A DNA stretch of 64,000 nucleotides from Prosopocoilus inquinatus (taxonomy: Eukaryota > Arthropoda > Insecta > Coleoptera > Lucanidae). Positions 53,045 to 62,800 of the stretch are shown here, one piece after another. The notes beneath the pieces are model-generated. The model was given only the letters and a program-made list of their open reading frames with translations, made no database searches and was not told the DNA's origin. Numbering within the stretch: the first letter of the stretch is position 1; each line of letters opens with the position of its first letter. The stretch covers positions 27,553,001-27,617,000 of the forward strand of contig CM069877.1 of NCBI GenBank assembly GCA_036172665.1, read 5' to 3'. A program made the translations under genes and the position numbers.

Positions 53045-53240
53045 GCAAGCCCTGGTGACGTCACGGGCTGCTGCTCTTGGTAGACCAGCGTACATCAACA
53101 GCAGCAGTCCGTGACGTCACACGTGCTGCTGCTGCTGCTGCTGGAATATACGAAGACTTCTTATACGACAAGCACCCAGTCCCGGCTCGGGGCAAAGTTC
53201 CGGGTCGCCACCGGTTTAGCTTTGCTGGTTTTGAAAAGCT
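53045..53240. repeat. Left ITR of densovirus 2
   Basis: The hairpin has arms around gtgacgtcac with loop gtagaccagcgtac, then CTG repeats, and an inner cagtcccggctcggggc block shared with densovirus 1. The outer arm is incomplete, and a TATA box (TATATAA, 53273) follows. Confidence 0.85.
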
Positions 53241-53320
53241 GCGGGTTTTCCCTGCAATCGGGGGAGAGGACTATATAATTCCGGTGCGTTGCATGTTACC
53301 TTAAATAACTTCTATCCATC

Positions 53321-53937
53321 ATGGCTTCGTCAGTCTCCACTTGTGTTTCGTCTACGCATTACGACGTTTCGAGCATACTCCTTGACATTCGTTCTTCGAC
53401 AACGATTCCAGGTCCAGTGCAGGCTCATTTGAGTGAAGTGCTGGCATGTCAACTTATTGTTTATCAGATCAAGACTCTGTCGTCGAGGCAATATAAGGGA
53501 GAAGTATTCGCCAAAATTGGAGAATTATTGGATGAGGTCAATCACGCGTCCACTACCTTTTGTCGCGTCGATTCGTACGTAATAATCGATGCAAGTACGT
53601 TAAATTTACCATTTTTGCAACCTATCGAACGTACAGAAGAAGACGACAGCTGGGACTGCCTGATTTCAATCTGTTCAGCGTGCGTGGATACGTTAAAAAT
53701 TCCGAACGGTGCGATTTGGTCGCAAGATTATACTCATACGTTAGAAAAAGTGGTGTGGAACGGCGTTACCCGAAAGTAAGTATGCGGGCATATATTGATG
53801 CAATACTTTCTGTTTTTTTTTGTAGATATAAATTTACGCACTTGGAAAAATGTTTAACTGTTATGAGCCCCTCAATACATACCAACACTGTACGCAGTAT
53901 CTGTTGTGTTTACGGAAACATCCACATCCGGACCTGA
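53321..53937 (+). pseudogene. NS3: NS3 of densovirus 2
   Basis: Exon 1 (53321-53775) is open and matches copy 1 throughout, including EDDSWDCL and the ending VWNG. A GTAAGT donor (53776) and TTTTGTAG acceptor (ending 53825) bound a 50-base intron in the same position. Exon 2 begins with THLEKC but changes frame near 53850, so the second half of the Cys/His cluster is out of frame. The break is one small indel. Confidence 0.8.
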
Positions 53938-53985
53938 CGTTGCCATTCTTCGTATAACTGCATTTTGTTTTACAGTTTAGTGTTC

Positions 53986-54495
53986 ATGGCGGAATCATTA
54001 TCATTACTTAAAATTTTACATTTATGTGAGGAATTATGGAAACTTCCGATGGAGTTGACGCAACTCTTGACTCAATTTTCGACGAAGTTGATACTGACGT
54101 TGGGCCATCCGATTCTTCCCTTACTGCGCTATTTGAAGAAGCTGCTGAATTCGGAATTCGAGAACCCCGACAAAACGCGTTCGTGGACAACATATTTCGA
54201 ACTGGCCTCCGACGACGACTATGCCACGACGTGCTTCCCATCGAAGATCGTGATGAAGGCGTTCGCATACTTGGAAGCATGTGTCACCAGGAATACAACG
54301 GACAATTGTTCATCGTCTCCTATCGTGGGGAATCCGCCGACTCGCGGCACTTGCACGTCGTCCACGATTGCGGGTGGACCGCCGGAGCCTGTCGGTGTAC
54401 CACTTTCCGCGGATTGTCTTTCCAACGACGACGACGACGACGACGAGCTCGGTGGACCGGTGGCTTTGGACGAGGTTAGCAATACATTATGTTGA
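53986..54495 (+). pseudogene. NS2: NS2 exon 1 of densovirus 2
   Basis: Starts MAESLSLLKILHLCEELWKLP and is collinear with copy 1 NS2 across the whole first exon. A run of Asp codons (GAC repeats near 54428-54446) is longer than in copy 1. The shared donor reads gttagc rather than gtgagc. Exon 2 is absent because of the insertion at about 54497. Confidence 0.78.
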
Positions 54496-55655
54496 ATATA
54501 CAGGGTTAGTTAAAAGTATGGAGACGGCCACTTATTGTCGTTAATATTCATTTTAGGAAATTATGTTCAATACAAAAGTTTGTTATGAAATTATTATCTA
54601 CATTTGAGGATACTTGAATTTTTTTTTCTTCAATAGTTTTAAGTTACGACGTCATCGATATTTGTTTGACATGTCAACCTATATTTCTGATTATTGATTT
54701 CGTTAGTTCATTCTATTCTCTTTTCAACGGTATACAATGTTTAGATAAAGAAATAGATAGCCAAAGCGAGGCGATAAACAAATGCGAGTGAGGTAACTTT
54801 ATCCGTGGTTATTGTTTATGTCAAATAGTTGACATATTTCAATTGTTTGTTTGTTTGCCCCTTATTAAGTACGTGTAAAACAGCACAATGGTGTGAACAC
54901 GAAAAATTACGCGGTATTGGACGCAGTTCGTTGCTTTATCAACAAGCAATAGATATTTTTCAACGTGTCATTTGTAATAAATCGATTCCGGAATTGATCG
55001 AATTTTACTTAAATTCTCAGCCGTTATTTGCATGTACTTCGGGACATATTTTCGATTTTTATTATACTATTGACGAATCACGCGCAAAATTATACGATTT
55101 ATTACAATTTCAATGTAATTACGACGAAGAATTTATTACTTACTTTTTGCAAATTATATATAACATATTGGATCGTCAGGAAGAAAAAAAAATTGTGTTC
55201 AAATTAAAGGACCTAGTAATGCCGGCAAGACAGTATTTTCAAAATTATGCGCGTCATTATGGCTAGTTAAAGGGCAAATTGCGAATTTTAATAAGTACAA
55301 TCAATTTCCTTTACAAGACTGTGTTGATAAACGTATCCTAATATGGGACGAACCAAATTGCGAACCGTGTGCATTCGATACCTGTAAAATGTTATTCGCC
55401 GGAGATCCGTGCATGGCAAATATTAAATACCAGAGTCACGTTCAAATCGATCGTACTCCAGTGTTAATAACCACCAATCACGAACTATTTCCCAATAACG
55501 AAATTTTCAATAATCGAATGTATAAATTTACGTGGTATACTGCACCGATCTTGCAAAATTATAAAAAACATATTCATCCGTTGGGGTTATACGAATTGTG
55601 GAAACAGTACAAAATTATTCATGCGTCCCAGGATAACGATTCCGCCATATCGTAA
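54036..55655 (+). pseudogene. NS1: NS1 of densovirus 2, interrupted
   Basis: Exon 1 (54036-54474) holds the HUH motif HLHVVH and the basic QRRRRRRR run, lengthened by the GAC/CGA repeat. Replacement of about 385 bases by foreign sequence removes the start of exon 2. The frame resumes at about 54849 (PLLSTCKTAQWC) and changes frame in an A9 run near 55184-55192. The helicase GPSNAGKT codons remain, in the alternate frame, just after it. The last part (55389-55655) is open and ends in the same region as copy 1. It is replication-dead on sequence grounds. Confidence 0.85.
54497..54845. mobile_element. Insert within densovirus 2
   Basis: The foreign stretch starts acagggttagttaaaagtatggag, like a terminal end of an insect DNA transposon, and is AT-rich with no ORF. 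It replaces the NS intron and the first part of exon 2, so the event involved a deletion. The second terminus is not identifiable. Confidence 0.5.
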
Positions 55656-55736
55656 CTACATTGCTTGGTGATGGGATACTGTTAATGGATTGTATCTTAA
55701 AAATAATATGTTTTATATTTATTGGAAATAAATATT

Positions 55737-55897
55737 TACGCTTTAATTTGTTGTTGTATATGACCCATCCCAATTATAACAATGACCTCCGACATGATTC
55801 TGTTAAACGTAATAATGTTGCTTCGAATCTTTGGACACTGCTGGAAAGGCCAATTTTGACCCAAATGCCTCTTTGGCATAATTATATTGGAAATTAA
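55737..55897 (-). pseudogene. VP: VP C-terminus of densovirus 2
   Basis: Minus-strand codons match the end of the copy 1 capsid protein (NFQYNYAKEAFG, DSKQHYY, QNHVGGHCYNWDGSYTTT) with one stop and a small deletion. Similarity stops at about 55900 before a gatcacctatatatataggtg palindrome. Confidence 0.82.
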
Positions 55898-56391
55898 AAC
55901 CAAACATCACCTATATATATAGGTGATCTGTGGCATTAATATCAAAGCGTCGAAGGAAGCCACGCCCCTAGTCTTTACCGCCAATTTTGAAAAGTAGGGT
56001 ATTAAATAATAGGAAATTGAAAACTGCTCGATTGTAATTTTAAATGAAATGAGCAGAGTGTTATTGTTCCTTTAAGATTTCGAAGCGTAGAGCGTAACAA
56101 CAATTCAATCGTACTGCTAATTTCATTGGAGATTACGATGCAGCGTAATGGCGTAATGGCGTGCGTGCGGAGGTCATCGTCGAATATTTTCCTTTTAACA
56201 GTAGTTAAAAAAATAAAAATAAATAAATCATAATAAAAGCGACAGTCTATGACATTCTCCGCGCGACTAATTACGTAAATTTTTCACCACGTCCGATTAA
56301 AGATTAGTTAAAGCTGTAATAATAATTGTAATTATTTTATTTCTGTTTGTTGGAAATGTAGAAATTGGATGGAGACGGAGTTCGCAACACC

Positions 56392-56433
56392 ATGGCCGAC
56401 CGCGGCGGAGCCGGCGGTTTTGGAGCGACCGAA
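56392..56433 (+). other. Possible short first exon
   Basis: ATG at 56392 opens MADRGGAGGFGATE and meets a GTAAGTAA donor at 56434. The composition is locally GC-rich against an AT-rich background, as at some host gene starts. No downstream exon is identifiable before the gypsy element at 57406. The stretches 55901-56391 and 56760-57405 show no other gene; the latter includes (gaca)n at 57086 and (ta)n at 57390-57405. Confidence 0.25.
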
Positions 56434-56559
56434 GTAAGTAATGAAATATTGAAACGGTTAGAAAAAACTAAAATTTAAAACAATTTTTGCTGAAAGAAGA
56501 AAAATATTTATTTGTTTTTTGAGGAACGTACAGTGTCCGAGAATTATCTTGCAGCGCGC

Positions 56560-56760
56560 GGGTATGAGACAGATAAATTCGCACGAAAGAGGTTCTCTTG
56601 TTGCAATTTGAGTTTCGAGTAATTGGTGGGGGAGGGGGGACTGTTCACGTTGTTCGGCGAAAAAAATTGTACGAAAAAGGGAGGGACCTCGTTTTTCGAT
56701 GTTTTATTCGTTCTGAAAATATCGGGAGACGGCGGTTCTGAATCACCCTGTACGTAATAA
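56560..56760 (-). repeat. Dispersed repeat terminus, family shared with 7.1 kb
   Basis: It shares the ctgaaaatatcgggagac and ctgaatcaccctgtac phrases with 7127-7160. On the minus strand it starts tacagggtgattcagaa, a common MITE-type end. Confidence 0.5.
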
Positions 56761-57405
56761 TTTCGCGGCAAAACAATCTCACCGCACTTGACTCTTTTAA
56801 TTTTCATTTGGCCGTCTAACTCCGACAACAACTGCAATCGAACCAATTATCACACCTGATGAAACGAATTTTTTTTGTTTTCAAATTTAATAATTTCAAG
56901 TGGCGGGAAAAATCTCAAGTCCACGGCGGTCGGTATTTTTTTAAAAGTAATTTTCCTTACAGGATGGACGCGGAACGACGATTTTTTTTCTTATCTTTTA
57001 CAGAATAAAAGTATATAACATATATTTCTGAATAAAGAGTTTTAAATGTTTGCAATGCGTTAGTTTATTGCCGTTTATAGCGGTAGACAGACAGACAGAC
57101 CGGATTATTGCAACCTGATCATCTGGAATACAGTAGTTTCTTAATAATAGAACACAAAATGAAAAGGTGTGTGTTTGCTTTTAATGTTTCCTTCAGTGGA
57201 GGATTGTTCGTCTTTAAAAACGAACGAAAAGCAAGTTTGCTTCTTTATTTAATCAGAAGTAGTAAAGATTATTTGTTTTGATATGAGCGCGTGGTGAAAA
57301 TTTCAGTGAAAAAGCACTTTTTTGAGATTAGTAAAAATTATAAGCATTTATTTACAAATTGATTCGTATTACAATGATCATTAAATGGTATATATATATA
57401 TATAT

Positions 57406-57762
57406 TGTGGCGCGCCACCCGGCTTAGCTCAAGGCGTCAAGAAGTCGGTTCGTTATGCGTCATTGGCTGCCATGCCACCGGGGTGGCGACATCGAACAGA
57501 CTAGACTTTTCCGGCGATGGAACAAACTCGAATCTTCCAGCGTGGAGAATTCGCGACGGCCGCAAACGATATAAAATCGGCCAAAGTTGACTCACGAGTC
57601 AGTCGAATTCTAACAGCGATCGTCGAAGTTAGATTTTTAGTGTGTAAATAAATTGTTTCAAATAAATTAGTTTGTAAGCGTTATTAAATTACGATTAAGT
57701 TTTTACGGAGTGTTTTATTCGTTTAAATAAATAAACATAAACCGTAAAACGTAAACGTAACA
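57406..57762 (+). repeat. Gypsy 5' LTR
   Basis: Begins TGTGGCGCGCC and ends near gtaaca. It contains ATATAAAATC (57569) as a TATA-type promoter and an AATAAA cluster (57648-57744). It is followed by TGGTGTCGGTGTG as a probable primer-binding site. Confidence 0.9.
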
Positions 57763-57861
57763 GTGGTGTCGGTGTGCGAGTTTGTGCAAATAAATAAACA
57801 ATTTAAAGTAAATTAAATTTAATCAGATTATTAAATAAGTACAGTATCGGAAAAAAAAACA

Positions 57862-58764
57862 ATGGCTACGAGAAAAGTGTTGTTGAAAGACTTAAAAGTG
57901 GCCGAATTAAAAACCGAATTGGAAGAACGAGAGTTAGAAACTTGTGGTTTGAAAGGCGCACTTCAACAGCGTCTCCGATGCGATTTGTTGACAGCTGGTG
58001 AAGATCCAGAGACGTTCCTTTTCGAAATTTCGTGTGGTCCCGCCGATTTTAATAAAATCTTGCAGGATGAATTTCGAGAACAATCCAAAAATATGGACAA
58101 AAAGCTTCAAGAACAGTCTGGAAATTTAGAGACAAAACTTCTAGAACAATCTGGAAATTTCAAGGACGAACTTCGAGAACAATCCAGAAATTTGGACGAG
58201 AAGTTTCTAGAACAATCTGGAAAATTCAAGGACGAACTTCGAGAACAATCCAGAAATTTGGACGAGAAGTTTCAAGAACAGTCTGGAAATTTAGAGAAGA
58301 AACTTCTAGAACAATCTGGAAATTTCAAGGACGAGCTTCGAGAACAATCCAAAAATTTAGAGGAGAAGCTTCTAGAACAATCTGGAAATTTCAAGGACGA
58401 ACTTCGAGAGCAATCCAGAAATTTAGAGGAGAAGCTTCTAGAACAATCTGGAAATTTCGACAAATTACAAAATAAATTGTTGGAACAATCTAGAGACTTA
58501 GACGTGAAATTTCTAGAGCAATCCAGAAATTTCGACGAGAAACTTCTAGAACAGTCCGGAAATTTGAAGGGTGAATTTCTAGAACAGACGAAAGGACTCG
58601 AAGATAAACTAATGGTAAAAATATCGGAAGAAACAAGAAACCTGCAAGAAAATGTGGAAGAAATAATATTCCAGCAGGATAACAAAATCAAAAAATCTGG
58701 AACAAATCATGGCGGGGTTGCGAGTGTTCGCGGATCAGCCACCAGTAGAAATACTAGAAAATAA
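57862..58764 (+). CDS. Gypsy gag N-terminus: SAP-like domain plus 11-residue repeats
   Basis: Residues 8-45 (LKDLKVAELKTELEERELETCGLKGALQQRL) fit a SAP domain, a DNA-binding helix pair. From about residue 70 to 255 come some fifteen 11-residue repeats of the form LLEQSGNFKDE/LREQSRNLDEK (33-bp DNA repeat), predicting a long coiled coil. An A6 run near 58690 changes frame, so the capsid part lies in the next ORF. The ORF ends 55 bases into that overlap. Confidence 0.85.
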   Translation: MATRKVLLKDLKVAELKTELEERELETCGLKGALQQRLRCDLLTAGEDPETFLFEISCGPADFNKILQDEFREQSKNMDKKLQEQSGNLETKLLEQSGNFKDELREQSRNLDEKFLEQSGKFKDELREQSRNLDEKFQEQSGNLEKKLLEQSGNFKDELREQSKNLEEKLLEQSGNFKDELREQSRNLEEKLLEQSGNFDKLQNKLLEQSRDLDVKFLEQSRNFDEKLLEQSGNLKGEFLEQTKGLEDKLMVKISEETRNLQENVEEIIFQQDNKIKKSGTNHGGVASVRGSATSRNTRK

Positions 58765-59557
58765 TGAAACCCGAATTGTGGGAGGACAAGCAGAAAATTC
58801 GAAATTGAAAATAAAACCACCAACATTCGATGGAAAGTCTTCTTGGCCCAACTACTTCAAACAGTTCGAAGCAGCAGCAAAGGCAAACAGATGGACGGCC
58901 AGCGAAAAAGCCACTTCGTTAATTGTGGCCTTGAGAGGGGACGCTATCGATGTGCTACAGACGATGCCGCCAGAGGAACAAGAAGACTTCGACAAGCTGG
59001 TGAATAGGATGGAAATGCGTTACGGACAGGCCCATCTGACCGAGGTATACCATGCGCAGTTGAGGAATCGTTGTCAGAAATCCGGAGAAAGTCTTCAGGA
59101 ATTCGAAGCAGACGTAGCGCGTCTGGCCCAATTGGCATATCCCACAGCTCCTGTTGAATTCCTCAAATGTTTGACGGTGCAGACCTTCATAGATGGAATC
59201 CGTGACCCAGACAACCAGCAGGCATTGAGAATGACCCATCCGAAGACGTCCAAGAACGCATTGGCTTATGCCTTGGAATTTGAAGCGGCGAGACGAGTCT
59301 CAAGAGGGCATATCAAGGTGCGAACGACTATGGACTTCTAAGAGGAAGAAGAGGAAGAATCCGCTAACGCCGAGGTAGGATCTGCTATAAAGGAGCGACC
59401 CAGGGAGTATACCACTGCCGAGGATGTTCACCGCATTGTGGAACAGGCCTTCAAGCAGAAGAAGCCGCTGGTGTGTTGGAATTGCCAGGAGGAAGGACAT
59501 GTTCGCAGGCGATGTCCAAAGCCCAGACAGGATCCAAGGAAGCCACAGTTAAACTAA
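58709..59557 (+). CDS. Gypsy gag capsid and zinc knuckle, in-frame stop
   Basis: The frame from 58709 (MAGLRVFADQ) has the retrotransposon gag core: KPPTFDGKSSWPNYFKQFEAAAKANRW, ATSLIVALRGDAIDVLQTM and LRNRCQKSGESLQEFEADVARLAQLAYP. A stop (TAA, 59339-59341) interrupts before an acidic run. The same frame continues to a CCHC knuckle CWNCQEEGHVRRRC (59477-59518) and ends at 59557. The stop could be a mutation or a natural reduction of gag product. Confidence 0.87.
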
Positions 59558-59850
59558 GCCGGGTCGGTGCAGAGGGGCAAACGTCGACCCGTATTCAAAG
59601 GCCCCCAAAGACGAAAGCCAAACAAGTAATATCCCTACGGCAGTTAACCAGTAGTGTCTTCGTGGATGTTACCATTGACGACATTCCTCACACCATGTTG
59701 TTGGATACGGGTGCGACGAAGACCATCCTAAGACCCGACGTCATTAAGTCATCTGGACGCACCGAGCCGACCAAGTGGAGACTGAAAACTGCATATGGAA
59801 CATCAGCAACTGTCCACGGTGAAGTAGAGGTTATCATCACCATTGGTTCA
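59558..59850 (+). CDS. Gypsy protease
   Basis: In the frame 59473-59964 the retropepsin signature reads TIDDIPHTMLLDTGATKTILRPDV (59677-59748), with the DTG catalytic triad. A flap-like region AYGTSATVHGEVEVIIT follows. The frame overlaps the end of gag and changes to the pol frame near 59850 by a small indel or frameshift. Confidence 0.87.
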
Positions 59851-62800
59851 ACTCCACCGTGCACTGGTAGCGGACATAGAGGACGAGGCAATTTTGGGCA
59901 TGGACGTCATGTGTGCCCACGGGTTTCAATTGGACTTAAAGCGTGGCGTAATGGTGGTCAATAATGAGGAGTTGGTTCTACATCAACGAGGAGACGTGGC
60001 CGCTCGAGTGGTCCTCTCTGAAGACGTTGTATTACCCAGCAGGACTGAGGTTATCGTCGACGCAAAACTGAACGGTGTTTTTCAAGATGGGCAAGTCATT
60101 ATGGTTGAACCTAATACTGATGATCAGAAGATTGGAAGAGGATTCCTCGTTGGGAAAATGTTGTTGACGGCGAAGGAGGAAGTACCTGTCCGCCTGATGA
60201 ACGTCAATTGTTTCTCCGTCAATATCAAGATAGGAACCATCTTGGGAAGCTGCACCATGGTGTCCTCCATCTCCCGCCACCTTGAAGCAAACGTGCCAGA
60301 AGCGATAGTCCCAAGGAAATTATGGGAAATGGTTATGTCAACAGCCCAGGAATTGACTCCAGACCAGAAGACAAAAGCAAAGAATCTGATCGGCCGCTAT
60401 CAAGATGTATTTGAGGTAGAAAATGGATCCAAGGGAAGAACTGATGTCGTGAAACACAAAATAGAGACTGGAGAAGAAAGACCTATCCGTCAAGCTCCAA
60501 GGCGATTACCGTTGGCGAAGCGTGAGGAAGCGGAACGCATTATTCGCGAGATGGAAAAGGATAATGTGATAGAACCATCAAGCAGCCCGTGGGCGTCACC
60601 AGTAGTGCTTGTGAAGAAGAAGGATGGGTCCACCAGGTTCTGTGTAGACTACCGGTTACTCAACAATGTCACCAAGAAGGACAGCTATCCCCTGCCACGG
60701 ATTGATGATACCCTGGACACCCTGGCCGGCTCAAAGATCTTCTCTACTTTGGACTTAAAGAGTGGATATTGGCAAGTGGAGCTGGCGCCTGAAGATCGAG
60801 AAAAGACGGCGTTTTCCATTGGTATGGGTCTGTGGCAGTTCACAGTGATGCCATTCGGGTTATGTAATGCCCCAGCGACATTCGAGAGGTTAATGGAGAC
60901 GGTTCTGAAAGGTCTGTCCTGGACAACGTGCATGGTGTACCTTGACGACATAATTGTCGTGGGAAAGACGTTCGACGACCACCTAAGGAACCTGGAAGGA
61001 GTGTTCCAGCGGCTTCGCGGAGCTGGACTAAAGCTTAGCCTCAAGAAGTGTCTCCTGTTCCAGAAGGAAGTGAATTACCTGAGGCACATTGTTAATGGAA
61101 ATGGAATCGCCGTGAACCCTGTGAAGATTCAGGTGGTGAAAGACTGGCCAACTCCCAGAAACAAACACCAAATAAGGAATTTCCTTGGCCTGTGTACTTA
61201 CTATCGGCGCTACGTTCCTGGATTTGCAGACATTGCTAAGCCGTTGACAAAACTCACTGAAGAAGGTCGTCCATTTGAATGGGACCAACAGTGTCAAATT
61301 GGCTTTGAACAACTAAAGCAGTACTTGATTAGTGCTCCTATTCTAAGTTATCCTCTCCCGGAAGGAAAATTCATCGTGGACACAGATGCTAGCAACGTTG
61401 GGATTGGTGGCGTACTCTCCCAGATACAAGAGGGGCAAGAGAAGGTGATCGGCTACTTCAGTAAAGTCCTATCAAAGCCGGAACGAAACTATTGCGTCAC
61501 AAGAAGGGAATTGCTAGCCGTCGTAAAAACGATAGAACATTTCTACAAGTACTTGTATGGTAGACGCTTCCTCCTGAGGACCGACCATGCCGCTCTAAAA
61601 TGGCTTCTCCGTTTGAAGAACCCAGAAGGGCAAGTTGCACGATGGATCGAACTACTTCAGGAGTACGATTTTGAAATTCAGCATCGGGCAGGAACTAGCC
61701 ATCGAAATGTCGATGCTTTGTCGAGAAGACCCTGTGCCGAAGACTGTAAGCGCTGTAATCGTTTGAACGAGAAAGTAGCCACGACTGCAAGGACAGCCAT
61801 TGTTGACGACAAATGGCAAGGCGAAGAACTGCGAACAGACCAGGAGAACGACCCGGATTTGAAATTAGTGCTAGAGTGGAAAAGCAGGGACGCGAGGCCT
61901 ACCTGGGAAGAGGTAGCACCATGTGCACCGTCCGTAAAATCATACTGGACGCAGTGGGACTCCATAGTGTTGGATGGTGGTCTTCTGAGACGAAGCATAG
62001 AGAATCAGGAAGGCATGGAACAGAAGACACAGTTACTAATCCCCAAGAATAGGGTGCCAGAAGTTCTCAGGCAACTTCACGATGGAACTTCGGGAGGGCA
62101 TCTGGGAGTTAAGAAGACTATGGAGAAGGTGCGCGAAAGATTTTACTGGATGAACTGCAAGGAAGACGTGAAGGATTGGTGCAGAAAGTGTGCAGTCTGC
62201 GCAGCCAGTAACGGTCCCCACAGGCGGGGTAAGGCCCCCATGAGACAGTACAACGTTGGAAGTCCTTTTGAGAGAGTTGCCATCGATGTAGCCGGCCCGT
62301 TTCCAGAAACGAATGGTGGAAACAAGTACATCGTCTTGGTAATGGACTACTTTAGCAAGTGGGTTGAAGCTTACGCCCTACCTAACCAAGAGGCAGTCAC
62401 TATTGCGGAAGTCCTTGTCAGGGAATGGATCAGTCGGTATGGTGCACCTATGGAACTGCATTCAGACCAAGGAAGGAACATTGAATCGACCTTGTTCAAG
62501 AACGTGTGTACTCTGCTCGGCGTACGAAAAACTAGAACAACTGCACTCCACCCACAGTCGGACGGAATGGTGGAAGGGTTCAATAGAACCATCAACCAAC
62601 ATTTGTCCAAGGTCGTTTCCAATCATCAGAGGGACTGGGACACGTATATCCCCCTGTTTCTAATGGCATACCGCTCATCTGTTCATGAGACAACAGGGGA
62701 GACTCCCGCGAAAGTGGTATTCGGGCGAGAGCCAAGACTGCCCTGCGACCTGAAGTTTGGTGTGAAGCCTGGCGAAGTCTCTGCCGACGAAGATTACGTG

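Larger units (their letters stand above)
53045..55900. other. Second endogenous densovirus, truncated and rearranged
   Basis: The left ITR, NS3, NS2/NS1 and the 3' end of VP are collinear with densovirus 1. The NS exon 2 start is replaced by a 350-base insert, and VP plus the right ITR are lost beyond about 55900. Protein sequence is similar to but clearly different from copy 1, so it is a separate virus lineage or older event. Confidence 0.9.

Noticed and set aside
56544..56846. 100-codon minus-strand ORF with a Pro/Ser-rich tail
   Set aside because: Most of it is the dispersed repeat that starts tacagggtgattcag; no coding support.
58272..58691. Minus-strand 139-codon Ser/Cys-rich ORF
   Set aside because: It is the complement of the 33-bp gag repeats.
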